From NCBI GenBank assembly GCA_030064985.1, contig JASJDV010000010.1, forward strand, positions 1 to 64,000: a DNA stretch of 64,000 nt. Direction: 5' to 3'. This DNA is from Simkaniaceae bacterium. GTDB taxonomy: Bacteria; Chlamydiota; Chlamydiia; Chlamydiales; Simkaniaceae. Below the pieces are notes generated by a model. That model did no database searches. It was given only the letters and a program-made list of their open reading frames with translations, and was not told where the DNA came from. Below, in pieces: positions 43,548 through 52,840 of the stretch (within the stretch, counting starts at the first letter, position 1; every line of letters starts with the position of its first letter). A program made the translations under genes and the position numbers.

Positions 43548-44645
43548 CTATGCGGGGGTCGAAGCAAAGCGGAAGCAGAGCTTTTCAGTTCTCTTTCCAA
43601 TTCCTTTTTCAATTCGATGATCGGCAAGGCTAACAGCTGCTTGATGGGTAGACACTTCATTTTGCTGCGCAATTTCATAAACCTGTAGAAGTTGATCATA
43701 GACTTGATGGATCATATCTCGCGCTTTTGTTGCACTGTAGCCTTCGGAAGAAAGCTCATTCATCACATTGATTAATCCCCCAGCGTTCACGACAAAATCT
43801 GGAGCGTAGAGAATACCTCTTTTACGTAAGTGATCAGCATCAGTAGGCTTTAAAAGTTGATTATTTGCAGCCCCTGCAATAGCTCGACACTTAAGCTTTG
43901 GAATCGTGTTTTGATTGATCACTCCTCCTAGCGCGCAAGGAGCTAAAACATCACACTCAACTTCTAGAATTTGTTCAGGACTTACTCTTTCTGCGTCGAA
44001 CTGGTGGGCAAAATGTTCAATAACATTGAGATTAATATCACTAATGATCAATCTTGCTCCTGCCCAGAAAAGGCGCTCTACAAGTCTTTTCCCAACATTG
44101 CCGATTCCTTGGATTGCAATTGTTTTACCTTCTAGAGAATCAGAGCCATCAAGCTCTTGAAAAACAGATTGAATTCCTAAAAACGTACCATGAGCAGTAA
44201 ATGATGAAGGGTTTCCACTTCCCCTAAGGTTATAGACTCCACATGCATATTTTGTCGTTTGTAAAATTGTATCGATATCTGCAGGAGTACAACCCACATC
44301 TTCAGCGCAAATGTATTTTCCTTCTAAGCGATTAACAGCTGTTCCAAATGCCTTTAAAAGCTCAGGAGTCTTTTCCGTTTTAGGATCTGCCATAATCACA
44401 CTTTTGGCTCCTCCTAGGCCCACTTGAGCCATTGCTGCCTTGTAAGTCATCCCTTTAGAAAGGCGAAGAGCATCGGTTAAGGCTTCATCAAAACTTTTAT
44501 AGGGATAGATTCTTGTTCCCCCAAGGCCTGGACCTAAAATTGTGTTATGTATCGCAATGATTCCAATAAGCCCCGAATCTGAGTCAGTGATCTTCAGCAC
44601 TTTTTCATAGCCCGCTAATTCTAAAATTTCTTCTTTAAGATCCAT
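43548..44645 (-). CDS. ldh: Leucine dehydrogenase (Glu/Leu/Phe/Val dehydrogenase family)
   Basis: The enzyme oxidatively deaminates branched-chain amino acids with NAD+. The 365-residue product has 'GPGLGGTRIYPY', catalytic-lysine region 'GMTYKAAMAQVGLGGAKSVI', 'AEDVGCTPADI', and a Rossmann fold 'AIQGIGNVGKRL'. 'GAANNQL' and 'DFVVNAGGLINVMNE' are also typical. A leucine dehydrogenase occurs in Chlamydia (CT773). The last residues ('CFRFASTPA') may have been altered by the adjoining IS remnant. Confidence 0.92.
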   Translation of the reverse strand: MDLKEEILELAGYEKVLKITDSDSGLIGIIAIHNTILGPGLGGTRIYPYKSFDEALTDALRLSKGMTYKAAMAQVGLGGAKSVIMADPKTEKTPELLKAFGTAVNRLEGKYICAEDVGCTPADIDTILQTTKYACGVYNLRGSGNPSSFTAHGTFLGIQSVFQELDGSDSLEGKTIAIQGIGNVGKRLVERLFWAGARLIISDINLNVIEHFAHQFDAERVSPEQILEVECDVLAPCALGGVINQNTIPKLKCRAIAGAANNQLLKPTDADHLRKRGILYAPDFVVNAGGLINVMNELSSEGYSATKARDMIHQVYDQLLQVYEIAQQNEVSTHQAAVSLADHRIEKGIGKRTEKLCFRFASTPA

Positions 44646-44873
44646 TGCAAGGCCTCCCTACTCAACAAATGATTGAAAACACACATTTTAACACGGCCCA
44701 CTCCCGGGAAGCAAGAAACTTTATCCTTATGAATAAAGTCCACCCTGTGGGGCGGGTCCTTGGCTGGATTGAGGTATGGATCGTTACAGGAGTTTTTTGG
44801 AACCGATAAACCTATCCCGGATTAAATTTTTTATCCAAAGACATTGATATAACATATTGATAAGGACCCCTTT

Positions 44874-45662
44874 TGGCTTTTGAGATTATTTCTTTCGATT
44901 TCATTGGTATTTTAACAGAACTCTTATCGGGACTTCTAGGGATTGGTGATTGTCCCCATTCCCGCCCTTCTTTTTGTCTTTGCACACATAGGAATTCCTT
45001 CTGCAGAAATCATGCGTCTTACCATTAATACAGCGCTAGCTGCAATGGTTTTCAACACCTTTTCTGCAAGTTATTTTCATTACAAAAAAGGTGCGGTTCT
45101 AGTCTCTATAGTAAAACCGATGAGGTTAGGTATTAGTATTGGAACAATTGTTGGAGCTTTAAGTGCTCGAATTGTATCGTCATCATTTTTACAAGTCTTT
45201 TTTGGCATTTTCAAAATCCTTTTTGGAATCCGTTTTCTTTTGCCAGAACCTAAAATGAAAAAAGAAAAACAACCCCCCTCGTTGCTGGGGCTATTGATCA
45301 TTTCTATGGGTGTTAGCACCCTTTCAAGAATGCTTGGGTTAGGAGGAGGAATGGTGAATGTTCCGATCTTAACTTCTTTTAATAGTCCTGCTTAAAAAAG
45401 CGATTGGAACGTCTTCCGCTCTTAGTTTTCTGATCCCTTTATTTAGAGCTCTCTTTTTCCTTTTATTTGGCATCCAGCCCGCACCAGTAGATGATTCAGT
45501 TGGATACTTTTACGTCCCTGCCTTTCTAATTCGTAGGCATTATGTATTTTTTCATTGCCCCTTTTGGAGTAAAACTTGCTCAGATCTTTCCCACCAAAAT
45601 CTCTTAAGAGAATTTTTGGACTGGCCCTACTTATCGCAGGGTTGCTCGTGATCTCCAAGTAG
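44874..45662 (+). pseudogene. TauE/SafE (TSUP) permease, multiply frameshifted
   Basis: Pieces in three frames add up to one TSUP sulfite/anion exporter: 'GILTELLSGLLGIG' (first glycine motif), then 'LVI'-equivalent 'MVIVPIPALLFVFAHIGI', 'MGVSTLSRMLGLGGGMVNVP' (second motif), 'LKKAIGTSSALSFLIPLF', 'VGYFYVPAFLI', 'GIMYFFIAPFGVKLAQ' and 'LKRIFGLALLIAGLLVISK'. Breaks lie near 44945 (lost bases in the GGG motif), 45392, 45530 and 45602. No functional protein can be made without four corrections. Confidence 0.85.
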
Positions 45663-45708
45663 AAGTTTTACACCCATTACGCTCTAAAGATTGTTTTAGT
45701 TTTGGCTC

Positions 45709-45747
45709 TTTTGCTAGCGATTTACAGCCCATTTTAAGCTAGCAAAA
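45709..45747. terminator. Bidirectional hairpin between convergent genes
   Basis: TTTTGCTAGC (45709-45718) and GCTAGCAAAA (45738-45747) are perfect complements around a 19-base loop. The stem ends in A and T runs on both strands. It lies between the TSUP pseudogene and the malic enzyme gene, which converge, so it probably ends both transcripts. Confidence 0.6.
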
Positions 45748-45789
45748 CGTTTAAAGATTCGCGGCGAGAAAAATATTTTTCTAAAGCGC

Positions 45790-47499
45790 TTATTTTTTCA
45801 TTTTCTTCAAACTAGGATACTTTGGCTCCCACATAGTATCTTTTACAGCCTGTTCAATATCTTTCGGAGGATTGGAGCCAATGCCCTCTTTGATTGCTTC
45901 TTTTGCTACAGCAATGGCAACATCTCTAGAGATGGCTCGTAATTCTGTAAGACGTGGAAAAAGAGAAGCATAAGGATCATGAATAATCGGTGCGTAGTGG
46001 CTCAAAACTTCCGCAGCTTCTAAAAACATGCGGTCTGTCACGCGGGTTGCTCTTGATGCAATAACACCTAAGCCCACACCTGGGAAAATAAAGACGTTAT
46101 TGCATTGACCAATCACATAACCCTTCCCCTTGTATTGTACGGGTTGATAAGGACTTCCTGTTGCAATCAAAGCCTGTCCTTTTGTCCACTTCATGAGATC
46201 AGCAGGCTGCGCTTCAGATTTGGAGGTAGGATTAGAAAGAGGGAAAATAATCGGGCGCACAACATGCTTTTTCATCTCGGTCACCACTTCTTTTGTGAAA
46301 GTATTTGGTTGCGTTGAAGTCCCTATAAGAATTGTGGGTTTGGCATGTTTAACCGTTTCGAGAAGCGTAATGTTTTGTCTATCCTCCACGTCCCATTTTT
46401 GGACCGTTTCTTTTTTCTGCGCAAACCGTTTCTTAAGGTCATCGAGCTTTTGAGATCCTGTATGGGCAAGTCCATTTCTTCCCATGACAAAGATCCGTTT
46501 TTTCGCTTCTTCGCGAGTCATCCCTTCTTCTATCATTGCTTTCGTAATGAGCTCAGCAATACCAATTCCAGCAGAACCTGCACCGAAAAAGACAATCCGT
46601 TGCTCTTTAATGTCTCCATCAATTCCTTTAAGAGCTCCCAAAATACCCGCAATAACAACTCCTGCTGTGCCTTGAATATCATCGTTAAAGCAACAAATTT
46701 TATCTCGATAACGGTCGAGCAATGGTTGAGCTTGTTGCTTTGAAAAATCTTCCCATTGCACCAAAACTTTAGGATAACGTTTCGTGATCGCCTGAATGAA
46801 AGCATCGACAAAGGCATCATATTCTTTTCCTGAAAGTCTTTCGTTACGCCACCCTAGATAGAGAGGATCATTGAGCAGCGTTTTGTTGTTGGTTCCAACA
46901 TCAAGAGTGACGGGAAGAGTATAAGCGGGATGAACTCCTCCAAAAAGGGAATAAAGAGCTAGTTTACCAACAGGAATCGCCATCCCTCCCATTCCAAGAT
47001 CCCCGAGCCCTAAGATACGAGCCCCATCAGTCACAACAATGACATCCACACGATCCTGAGGAATATTACTGATGATTTCTTCGAGACAATCTTTATGGGG
47101 ATAGGAAATATATACTCCCCTATTTTGACCGTAAAGATAACTAAAGTTTAAAGAAGCATCACCGACTGTAGGAGTATAAATATAAGGAAGCATTTCTTCA
47201 GGATATTCACTACACAACCGATAAAAAAGGGTTTCATTTCGATCTTGAAGTGTCGAGAGAAATTTATACTTAGAGATGGCATTTTCTTTAGCGCAAAAGT
47301 TAGCGTAACGTCTTTTGACTTGTTCTTCAATTGTGGATGTATGATAGGGAATCAACCCATGAAGACCTAGCTCGGTTCGTTCATTGTTTGTGAATCCTGT
47401 TCCTTTATTCAGAAGTGGATCATGAAAAATAGTAAATGGATCGAGATCAACCTCTACAATTTCCTCTCCATGTTGCACTGTTCTTTTTACTTTATTCAT
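45790..47499 (-). CDS. maeA: NAD-dependent malic enzyme
   Basis: The 569-residue enzyme oxidatively decarboxylates malate to pyruvate. It has 'YTPTVGDASLNFS' near the substrate site, 'VVVTDGARILGLGDLG', 'LDVGTNNKTLLNDPLYLG', 'FNDDIQGTAGVVIAG' (metal-binding acids) and the NAD fold 'FFGAGSAGIGIAELI'. 'PLSNPTSKSEA' is also typical. Length and motifs match the SfcA/MaeA type. It supplies pyruvate, which could feed the PDH complex encoded upstream. Confidence 0.95.
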   Translation of the reverse strand: MNKVKRTVQHGEEIVEVDLDPFTIFHDPLLNKGTGFTNNERTELGLHGLIPYHTSTIEEQVKRRYANFCAKENAISKYKFLSTLQDRNETLFYRLCSEYPEEMLPYIYTPTVGDASLNFSYLYGQNRGVYISYPHKDCLEEIISNIPQDRVDVIVVTDGARILGLGDLGMGGMAIPVGKLALYSLFGGVHPAYTLPVTLDVGTNNKTLLNDPLYLGWRNERLSGKEYDAFVDAFIQAITKRYPKVLVQWEDFSKQQAQPLLDRYRDKICCFNDDIQGTAGVVIAGILGALKGIDGDIKEQRIVFFGAGSAGIGIAELITKAMIEEGMTREEAKKRIFVMGRNGLAHTGSQKLDDLKKRFAQKKETVQKWDVEDRQNITLLETVKHAKPTILIGTSTQPNTFTKEVVTEMKKHVVRPIIFPLSNPTSKSEAQPADLMKWTKGQALIATGSPYQPVQYKGKGYVIGQCNNVFIFPGVGLGVIASRATRVTDRMFLEAAEVLSHYAPIIHDPYASLFPRLTELRAISRDVAIAVAKEAIKEGIGSNPPKDIEQAVKDTMWEPKYPSLKKMKK

Positions 47500-47541
47500 C
47501 GATATCTCCTGGCTTGGGGTTCAATGATAGTAATATTGCGC

Positions 47542-48804
47542 TCAACCTTCAAGGAGTTTTTCTCGTGTCCGCTGGAAGTAGAAAAATACAGCTCCAATCC
47601 AGACAATAAATAGAGTAAAAGGTCCCCAAGAATAGGCGTAGGGTAACTTTCCTGGGGAAAGAATTCCTAAACCGATAACGAAAAGAGAAGCAAATGCCTT
47701 TGCTGAGCGGTAAGCAAAAACATCAATAATAGCTTTCGCTTTAAACTTTTCATCGATCTTAAGAGGTACATAAAGCATTTCTTTCAAAATATTGAAGATC
47801 GAATAATCAAAGGTTTTAATCACGCTAAATCCGTAAGTGATCACACTAAATGAAGGAGCAAGAAGAGTAAGGGCTACGTTCCCTAATAGTATCCCAGGAA
47901 CTACGAAGTGACTCTTCCTAAGCCCTAAAAACTGAACGAGTAAAAAGGTTGCAAAGAATTGCAGGCAAAGTTTGCAAGTATTAATCGCTCCCCAAAGACG
48001 CCCATAAAATTGGGTTCTAAGATCTTGCATCGGAAATTTTTGCTGCAAGAAATGATTGAATTGATAGTCCATGATTGTGGTTGAAAGCTGCATCAATATC
48101 ACAATGAGAAGGATAAACTTTAAGATAAAAGAAGAACGAATCAATGTAAAACCTCCTTTTGCCTTCCTAATTTGCATATGATTCTCTCCTTCTATTCCAC
48201 TTCGCTTCAACATTTGATGGTAGGTCCAGATAAAGAAAAGATAGAGAGGGATCGTCATGTAAAGAAGGTGTTCTGACCCCATTTTTACAGCAAAAAAGCT
48301 TGGAACTACACTTCCAAAAATCGCTCCAGTCCCACTTACTCCAAAAAGAATGCCATAGAGATATTTTGCTTTTGCAATTTCTGTTTTTGTATGGATGACT
48401 GACCAAAGCTGCTGAAACATCAAAAGAACGTAGATATCTTTCCAGACGTAAAGAAAAAAAGCTAAAGGGGGGAACCGTTGAACAAAAGTCCCTGAAAAAA
48501 CATTGATACCCATTGTTAAACATACTGTGCATAAAAATATTTTGAAGCAACCTAACTTCGAGAGAAACCGATTATAGAAGGTGACAACAACGAGGTTTAA
48601 AGGAACTGTCAGAAGCCAAGCGTAAGGGTAAAGCTCGACGCTGTAATGGGCCAAGAATATTGAGTTACTTGTCGGCTTTGTAATTGCATATTCCGCTGTA
48701 ATGAAAAAACCACAAAGCATCGCAAAGAAGAGAAAAAGTCTTTGGCCCCTTGAGTACGTCTGAAATTCTTCTTTAAATTGAGTAAATGTTTTTTGGATGT
48801 TCAT
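47542..48804 (-). CDS. Nucleotide-transporter-like (NTT/TLC) membrane protein
   Basis: The 420-residue protein has about 10-12 membrane helices. The N-terminus 'FFITAEYAITKPTSNSIFLA' and the segment 'LKEMLYVPLKIDEKFKAKAI' followed by 'DVFAYRSAKAFASL' resemble chlamydial and rickettsial ATP/ADP carriers of the TLC family, in which that second block is strongly conserved. It is shorter and more divergent than a classical Npt1. It may import a nucleotide or a related metabolite; an alternative is a general MFS carrier. Confidence 0.6.
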   Translation of the reverse strand: MNIQKTFTQFKEEFQTYSRGQRLFLFFAMLCGFFITAEYAITKPTSNSIFLAHYSVELYPYAWLLTVPLNLVVVTFYNRFLSKLGCFKIFLCTVCLTMGINVFSGTFVQRFPPLAFFLYVWKDIYVLLMFQQLWSVIHTKTEIAKAKYLYGILFGVSGTGAIFGSVVPSFFAVKMGSEHLLYMTIPLYLFFIWTYHQMLKRSGIEGENHMQIRKAKGGFTLIRSSFILKFILLIVILMQLSTTIMDYQFNHFLQQKFPMQDLRTQFYGRLWGAINTCKLCLQFFATFLLVQFLGLRKSHFVVPGILLGNVALTLLAPSFSVITYGFSVIKTFDYSIFNILKEMLYVPLKIDEKFKAKAIIDVFAYRSAKAFASLFVIGLGILSPGKLPYAYSWGPFTLFIVWIGAVFFYFQRTREKLLEG

Positions 48805-48882
48805 GCCATTGAGTATATCAGACGACTTGAGCCTAGCCCACTAAAATTTTTGCACAGTTTTTTAATTATTTTAGCTTAAGTT

Positions 48883-50127
48883 TTAGTGAGATAGGTTTTT
48901 ACTATCTTGGTGTATAAAATATTTTCCATACTTTAGGGGCTCTCCACTGCACCAAGGAGCATAACTATTAAAGTAATGGGTCGACATAAAAAGCATAAAA
49001 AATTTTCCTGGCCATGGATAAAAGTCAGGCATGCGATGCTCCACAAAGCTTGTAGCTGCAGCATGATTGAGATGGGTTAGCTCTAAACCAAAGGTTCCGC
49101 ATCATGCTCGATTTTTTGTGAGAAAAGATTCCCAATAGGAGCAAGTAAGATAGAAAAAATTCCATAGAGAAAAAAGAGGAGAGGAAGAGAGGCAATAGTT
49201 GACATCGCTTCAAACCCAAATCTATGCTTGAACGTCCCTAAGCACCATTCCCCAACAAGAGAAATAAGAAAAAGAGTAACAATAAAAATCAAAGTGAAAA
49301 ATAACACTATCCACCATGGATGATTAAGAACATAGTGTCCTATTTCATGTCCCACTAGAAATAGGAGTTGATCTTCACTCTGCTGTTGAATTGCAGTATC
49401 CCAAATCACGATCCGTTTTGTTGCTCCAATCCCTGTAACATAAGCATTGGCGGCGTTGGTATCTACACTTTTATTGACTTCATACACACGACTTTTTTCA
49501 ATCCCTACTTGAGATGCCAACTATAAAATCTTTTGCTCTAGGTGTTTATTTTTTATTGGTCCAAATTTGTTGAACAGCGGGGCAATCCAAATGGGTTCAA
49601 CAAGCTGTGAGAAAGTAAGCAAAGGAAAAGTAAGGATTCCAAGGTATAACCACCATCTACGAGGACTTTTCCGAATCACACCGTAAAGAATCCAAACAAT
49701 AACAATGCCTATGAGTGTCCAAACTCCTGTGTCGATCAGATGGTGATTCAACCATCGTCCTAATGATTGATTGGAAAATCCATAAACATGAGCTTTAACA
49801 AAGGAAGCATAATAATCTAGAGGGATCGTCAATATTGCAGTCATTAAGCAGGTATATAAGCCCAAATAATGTAGCATTCCAAAACCACCTTCGCGTCACT
49901 TGGTCGCAAAATTCTCCAAGTTTAGCCGCAAACCCTGTAAAAAGGCTGATAGCCGGAATAGCTAGGCTCCAAAGGTTTTTAACGATCCAAAAGATGTTGC
50001 TCTCTTTGTACAAACTGATGGCTTCAGACGTTGGAGGTGGAACAAGGACGGGGCTCATATCACAGCTAGCTGCATAGTCTAAGTTAATCACAAGCAAAAA
50101 AAGAACTCGATATAACCATTTATTCAT
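48883..50127 (-). pseudogene. M48-family metalloprotease (Ste24/HtpX-like), decayed
   Basis: Successive minus-strand segments form one protein: a signal peptide and 'SLAIPAISLFTGFAAKLGE' (from ATG 50127), then after a frameshift near 49855 'LTIPLDYYASFVKAHVYGFS', an in-frame TAG at 49521-49523, then 'DTNAANAYVTGIGATKRIV' and the zinc site 'HEIGHYVLNH', a one-base loss near 49095, and 'TFGLELTHLNHAAATSFVEH' to a stop at 48883. The order matches CAAX-type M48 proteases. At least three independent lesions make it non-functional. Confidence 0.85.
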
Positions 50128-50886
50128 CCCAATCCATCCACATGATTCAGCTGTTTTCGGAGCTTTTTTTCAAATTGTGGAGCGACATAAATCCAGCTTC
50201 TTTCCCTAGGAGGCACAGAAATTTCACTCAGGTTATCTCCATAATCTATGCTGTGTCTTGTTTTAAGAACAGGAAAATGCATTCCAAGCTTCACTTTTTC
50301 CCTCTTAGAAAATTCCCAAGAAATTTCATTGTCAGGAATCCCTAGTTCTTCCTTAATAGCCAATAAATCACTTTCTAAAGGAGGAGAAGAAAGAGCGATA
50401 GCTAGGAAACGATAATTGCGAACATAAAGACATTTTGCATCAAAATGCCCCGGATGCGCTTTATCTCTAGAAGCACGATTAAGCTCTGCTAAGACTTCAT
50501 TATCTGTCACTGCAACATAGTGGTCTAAGTCCTCACCTAAATCGTAATAGAGCATCTCCATAAAGCGGGAAAGATGATAAGCATACGATTTAACACTTGA
50601 GTATTGATAAAGGCCATTAGGCAAGTCCGGTACATTGGGAATCCCTTAAGAGATAATCCATGCGATCTGCTCCAAAAAAGTCTCCTGTTACAATTTCTGC
50701 AACAACCCTTTCTCAAGGAGTCAATTCTCCGTCAAACTTTTTCTCGCCCAATGCCACTTTCATGACATCAAGCTGATGAATATAATGAAGGCGTTGAAAC
50801 GGCGCTGTATTGATTAAAAGGCTTTCCACTTCATCGACATGAATGAACCGATGAACAGAGTCATAAATCTTCTTAATGTGTCCCAT
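50124..50886 (-). pseudogene. HD-superfamily phosphohydrolase, decayed
   Basis: The frame from ATG 50886 reads 'KKIYDSVHRFIHVDEVESLL' and 'FQRLHYIHQLDVM', the start of YdhJ-like HD phosphohydrolases, but the HD-containing middle (normally 'THTRFEHSLG') is missing. After a TGA at 50713-50715 come 'VVAEIVTGDFFGADRMDYLL' and, in a shifted frame from about 50624, 'VTDNEVLAELNRASRDKAHP' to the end. It overlaps the M48 pseudogene's start by four bases, suggesting a former operon. Confidence 0.85.
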
Positions 50887-50939
50887 GAAGCGATTCCATA
50901 GTAAAGGGTCGATGGGTTACGTGAATTTTTGGGCAGCTT

Positions 50940-52265
50940 TTAATATGAAAGCGTTTCATCAACCTTTTTCCTATATTTCTGCCATTCCATCCAACCGTAA
51001 ATGGGGATACTTGTAAATAGTAAAAGGGCACCGTAAAACACGATTTCTTGTCCTGCACTCACTGTTACCCAAAAGGTGTAGATAAAGGCAAGCCCTGAAA
51101 TTGTTAGTGTTTTAACAACAGTTGTTTTATCAACCTTATCGGGGTGTTTGACATAGATGACAAACTCAGCAACTGAAGTATAAAGGTAAGTAACAATAGC
51201 TGCCAAAGTAGCAAGAGAGATGATGAACGTGAATTGATCAACAAGAGCCTTATTGAAATTCAAGTAAAGAAGAAGGGTGACAAAGACTGAGGAAATGAGG
51301 ATTCCAAAAACTGGGGAGCGCGCTTTTGAAACTTTCGCAAAACGTTTGGGAAAAAGCCTGTCTTTGGCTGCAGCTAGCGGAATCTGCCCTTGAAGGAAAA
51401 TCCAGCCATTGAGCGCTCCAGCACATGAAACGACTGCAGCAGCTCCCATTACATACATTCCAGAGCTCCCAAAAATTTTCCCAGCTAAATCGGCGAATGG
51501 TGCAGTAGATTGTTGAAGCTCAGACATTGGAATCACTCCCATGATTGCAATGGTGCTTAGGATATAAATAACTGCCGTAATTGCTGTTCCCAAAATCGTG
51601 GCACGAGGAATGGTCTTTTTAGGGTCTTTGACATCATCTGCAGGAATAGAGGCTGACTCCATGCCTAGAAATGCCCAAAGAGTCAGCATTGCCCCGCCTG
51701 ACAAAGCTGAAAAGTTAGATTTCCCTGTCATGTTGAAATAGTATAAATTGCGTGCATCGATAAAAAAGACTCCAATCACTGCAATTAAGATAAGTGGAAC
51801 AAATTTCAAGAGCGTTAAAATAAGCTGAACACTTCCTGCTAAATGCACTCCAACGATATTTACGAGGGTAAAAAACCACACCACACCAGCTGTTACAAGA
51901 AATGCAAGAAGATCATTTTGAGGAAGTTCTGGGATGAATGTCGCTAAATATCCAGTAAAAGCAACAGCGATTGCTGCATTGCCAACCCACATATAGATCC
52001 AATAGTTATAGGCGACTTGAAATCCTATAAAATTCCCAAAGCCTTCTTTACAGTAAATATAGGGTCCCCCTGTTTTGGGAAACAAGGTACTGAGTTTTGC
52101 AAAAACCATGGCAAGAAGCATCGCTCCTATTGCCGTAGCAACCCAGCTAAACACTGTAATGCTTCCATAACTCGCTAGAGACGCTGGGAGTAAAAAAACT
52201 CCCGATCCAATCATATTTCCCACGACAAGCGCCGTGAGCATCCAAACACCTAATTGTTTATGCAT
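50940..52265 (-). CDS. APC-family amino-acid antiporter (AdiC/AaxC-like)
   Basis: The 441-residue protein has twelve predicted membrane helices. 'GNMIGSGVFLLPASLASYG' near residue 17 is the substrate-binding unwound helix of the APA subfamily, and 'WAFLGMESASIPADDVKDP' near residue 205 is helix 6, as in AdiC (arginine/agmatine) and PotE. Chlamydia pneumoniae has an arginine/agmatine exchanger of this kind (AaxC); no decarboxylase gene is nearby here, so the substrate is uncertain. Confidence 0.87.
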   Translation of the reverse strand: MHKQLGVWMLTALVVGNMIGSGVFLLPASLASYGSITVFSWVATAIGAMLLAMVFAKLSTLFPKTGGPYIYCKEGFGNFIGFQVAYNYWIYMWVGNAAIAVAFTGYLATFIPELPQNDLLAFLVTAGVVWFFTLVNIVGVHLAGSVQLILTLLKFVPLILIAVIGVFFIDARNLYYFNMTGKSNFSALSGGAMLTLWAFLGMESASIPADDVKDPKKTIPRATILGTAITAVIYILSTIAIMGVIPMSELQQSTAPFADLAGKIFGSSGMYVMGAAAVVSCAGALNGWIFLQGQIPLAAAKDRLFPKRFAKVSKARSPVFGILISSVFVTLLLYLNFNKALVDQFTFIISLATLAAIVTYLYTSVAEFVIYVKHPDKVDKTTVVKTLTISGLAFIYTFWVTVSAGQEIVFYGALLLFTSIPIYGWMEWQKYRKKVDETLSY

Positions 52266-52804
52266 TTTTCACTTTTTACTACTTATTTTCACTTGAAATT
52301 TTAAGTGTCATGAGTCTAGGTTCCCGGTCTTAGGTGACTTTCTTGAATAGAGATTAGAAGTCACCTCTACAAATTCTGCTTTTCGTTGAAGCTCTCTACT
52401 ATTTTGTGCGCTTCTTTCTGTGAACACGCTTCGAAGTCCACCCAATAAATCATTGATCAGTTTACCAGTGGATCCCAAGATTGGAGCCCAAAAGTCAACA
52501 CCCTTAGCAATTGTTTCGCCTTTTAGACCACCATAGTAATCTGTCTGCTATCAAACTGACAACTCTTTATCACTTAGTTTTCTCTCGAAAAGCTCCTACT
52601 ATAGACAATAGGAAGAAAAAGGAAAAGAAAATTTGATTATACCCCCATGATTTTTCTAGAATCACCTTCATACCGATAGGAAAAAGTCGCAATCCATTTC
52701 ATCAACCTCTAATAAGAAAAAGATTTTTTTGATTTTCGTAGACTAGTGGCTTCGAGGAAACTCCAAGGTGCCCGAAGAAAAAGGCCATAAATCACCCAAT
52801 AAAA
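52266..52804. other. Intergenic region containing a gene fragment
   Basis: This ~540-base gap lies between the antiporter start and the glycosyltransferase gene. Apart from the fragment at 52308-52547 I find no gene, RNA or repeat. It should contain the promoters of both flanking genes. Confidence 0.4.
52308..52547 (-). pseudogene. Unrecognised C-terminal gene fragment
   Basis: A minus-strand frame opens right after a TAG at 52548-52550 and ends with TGA at 52308. It encodes protein-like text ('IAKGVDFWAPILGSTGKLIN', 'DLLGGLRSVFTERS', then a Lys/Arg-rich tail) with no ATG. It looks like the 3' end of a lost gene, lying just upstream of the antiporter gene. No family recognised. Confidence 0.4.
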
Positions 52805-52840
52805 TTGATTATCGAGATAGACCCATGTTATGCTGCGTGT

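Noticed and set aside
48883..48905. AAACCTATCTCA match to the palindrome motif at 10210
   Set aside because: Here the bases are the last codons of the M48 pseudogene (Asn-Leu-Ser-His-stop), so the match is probably coincidental.
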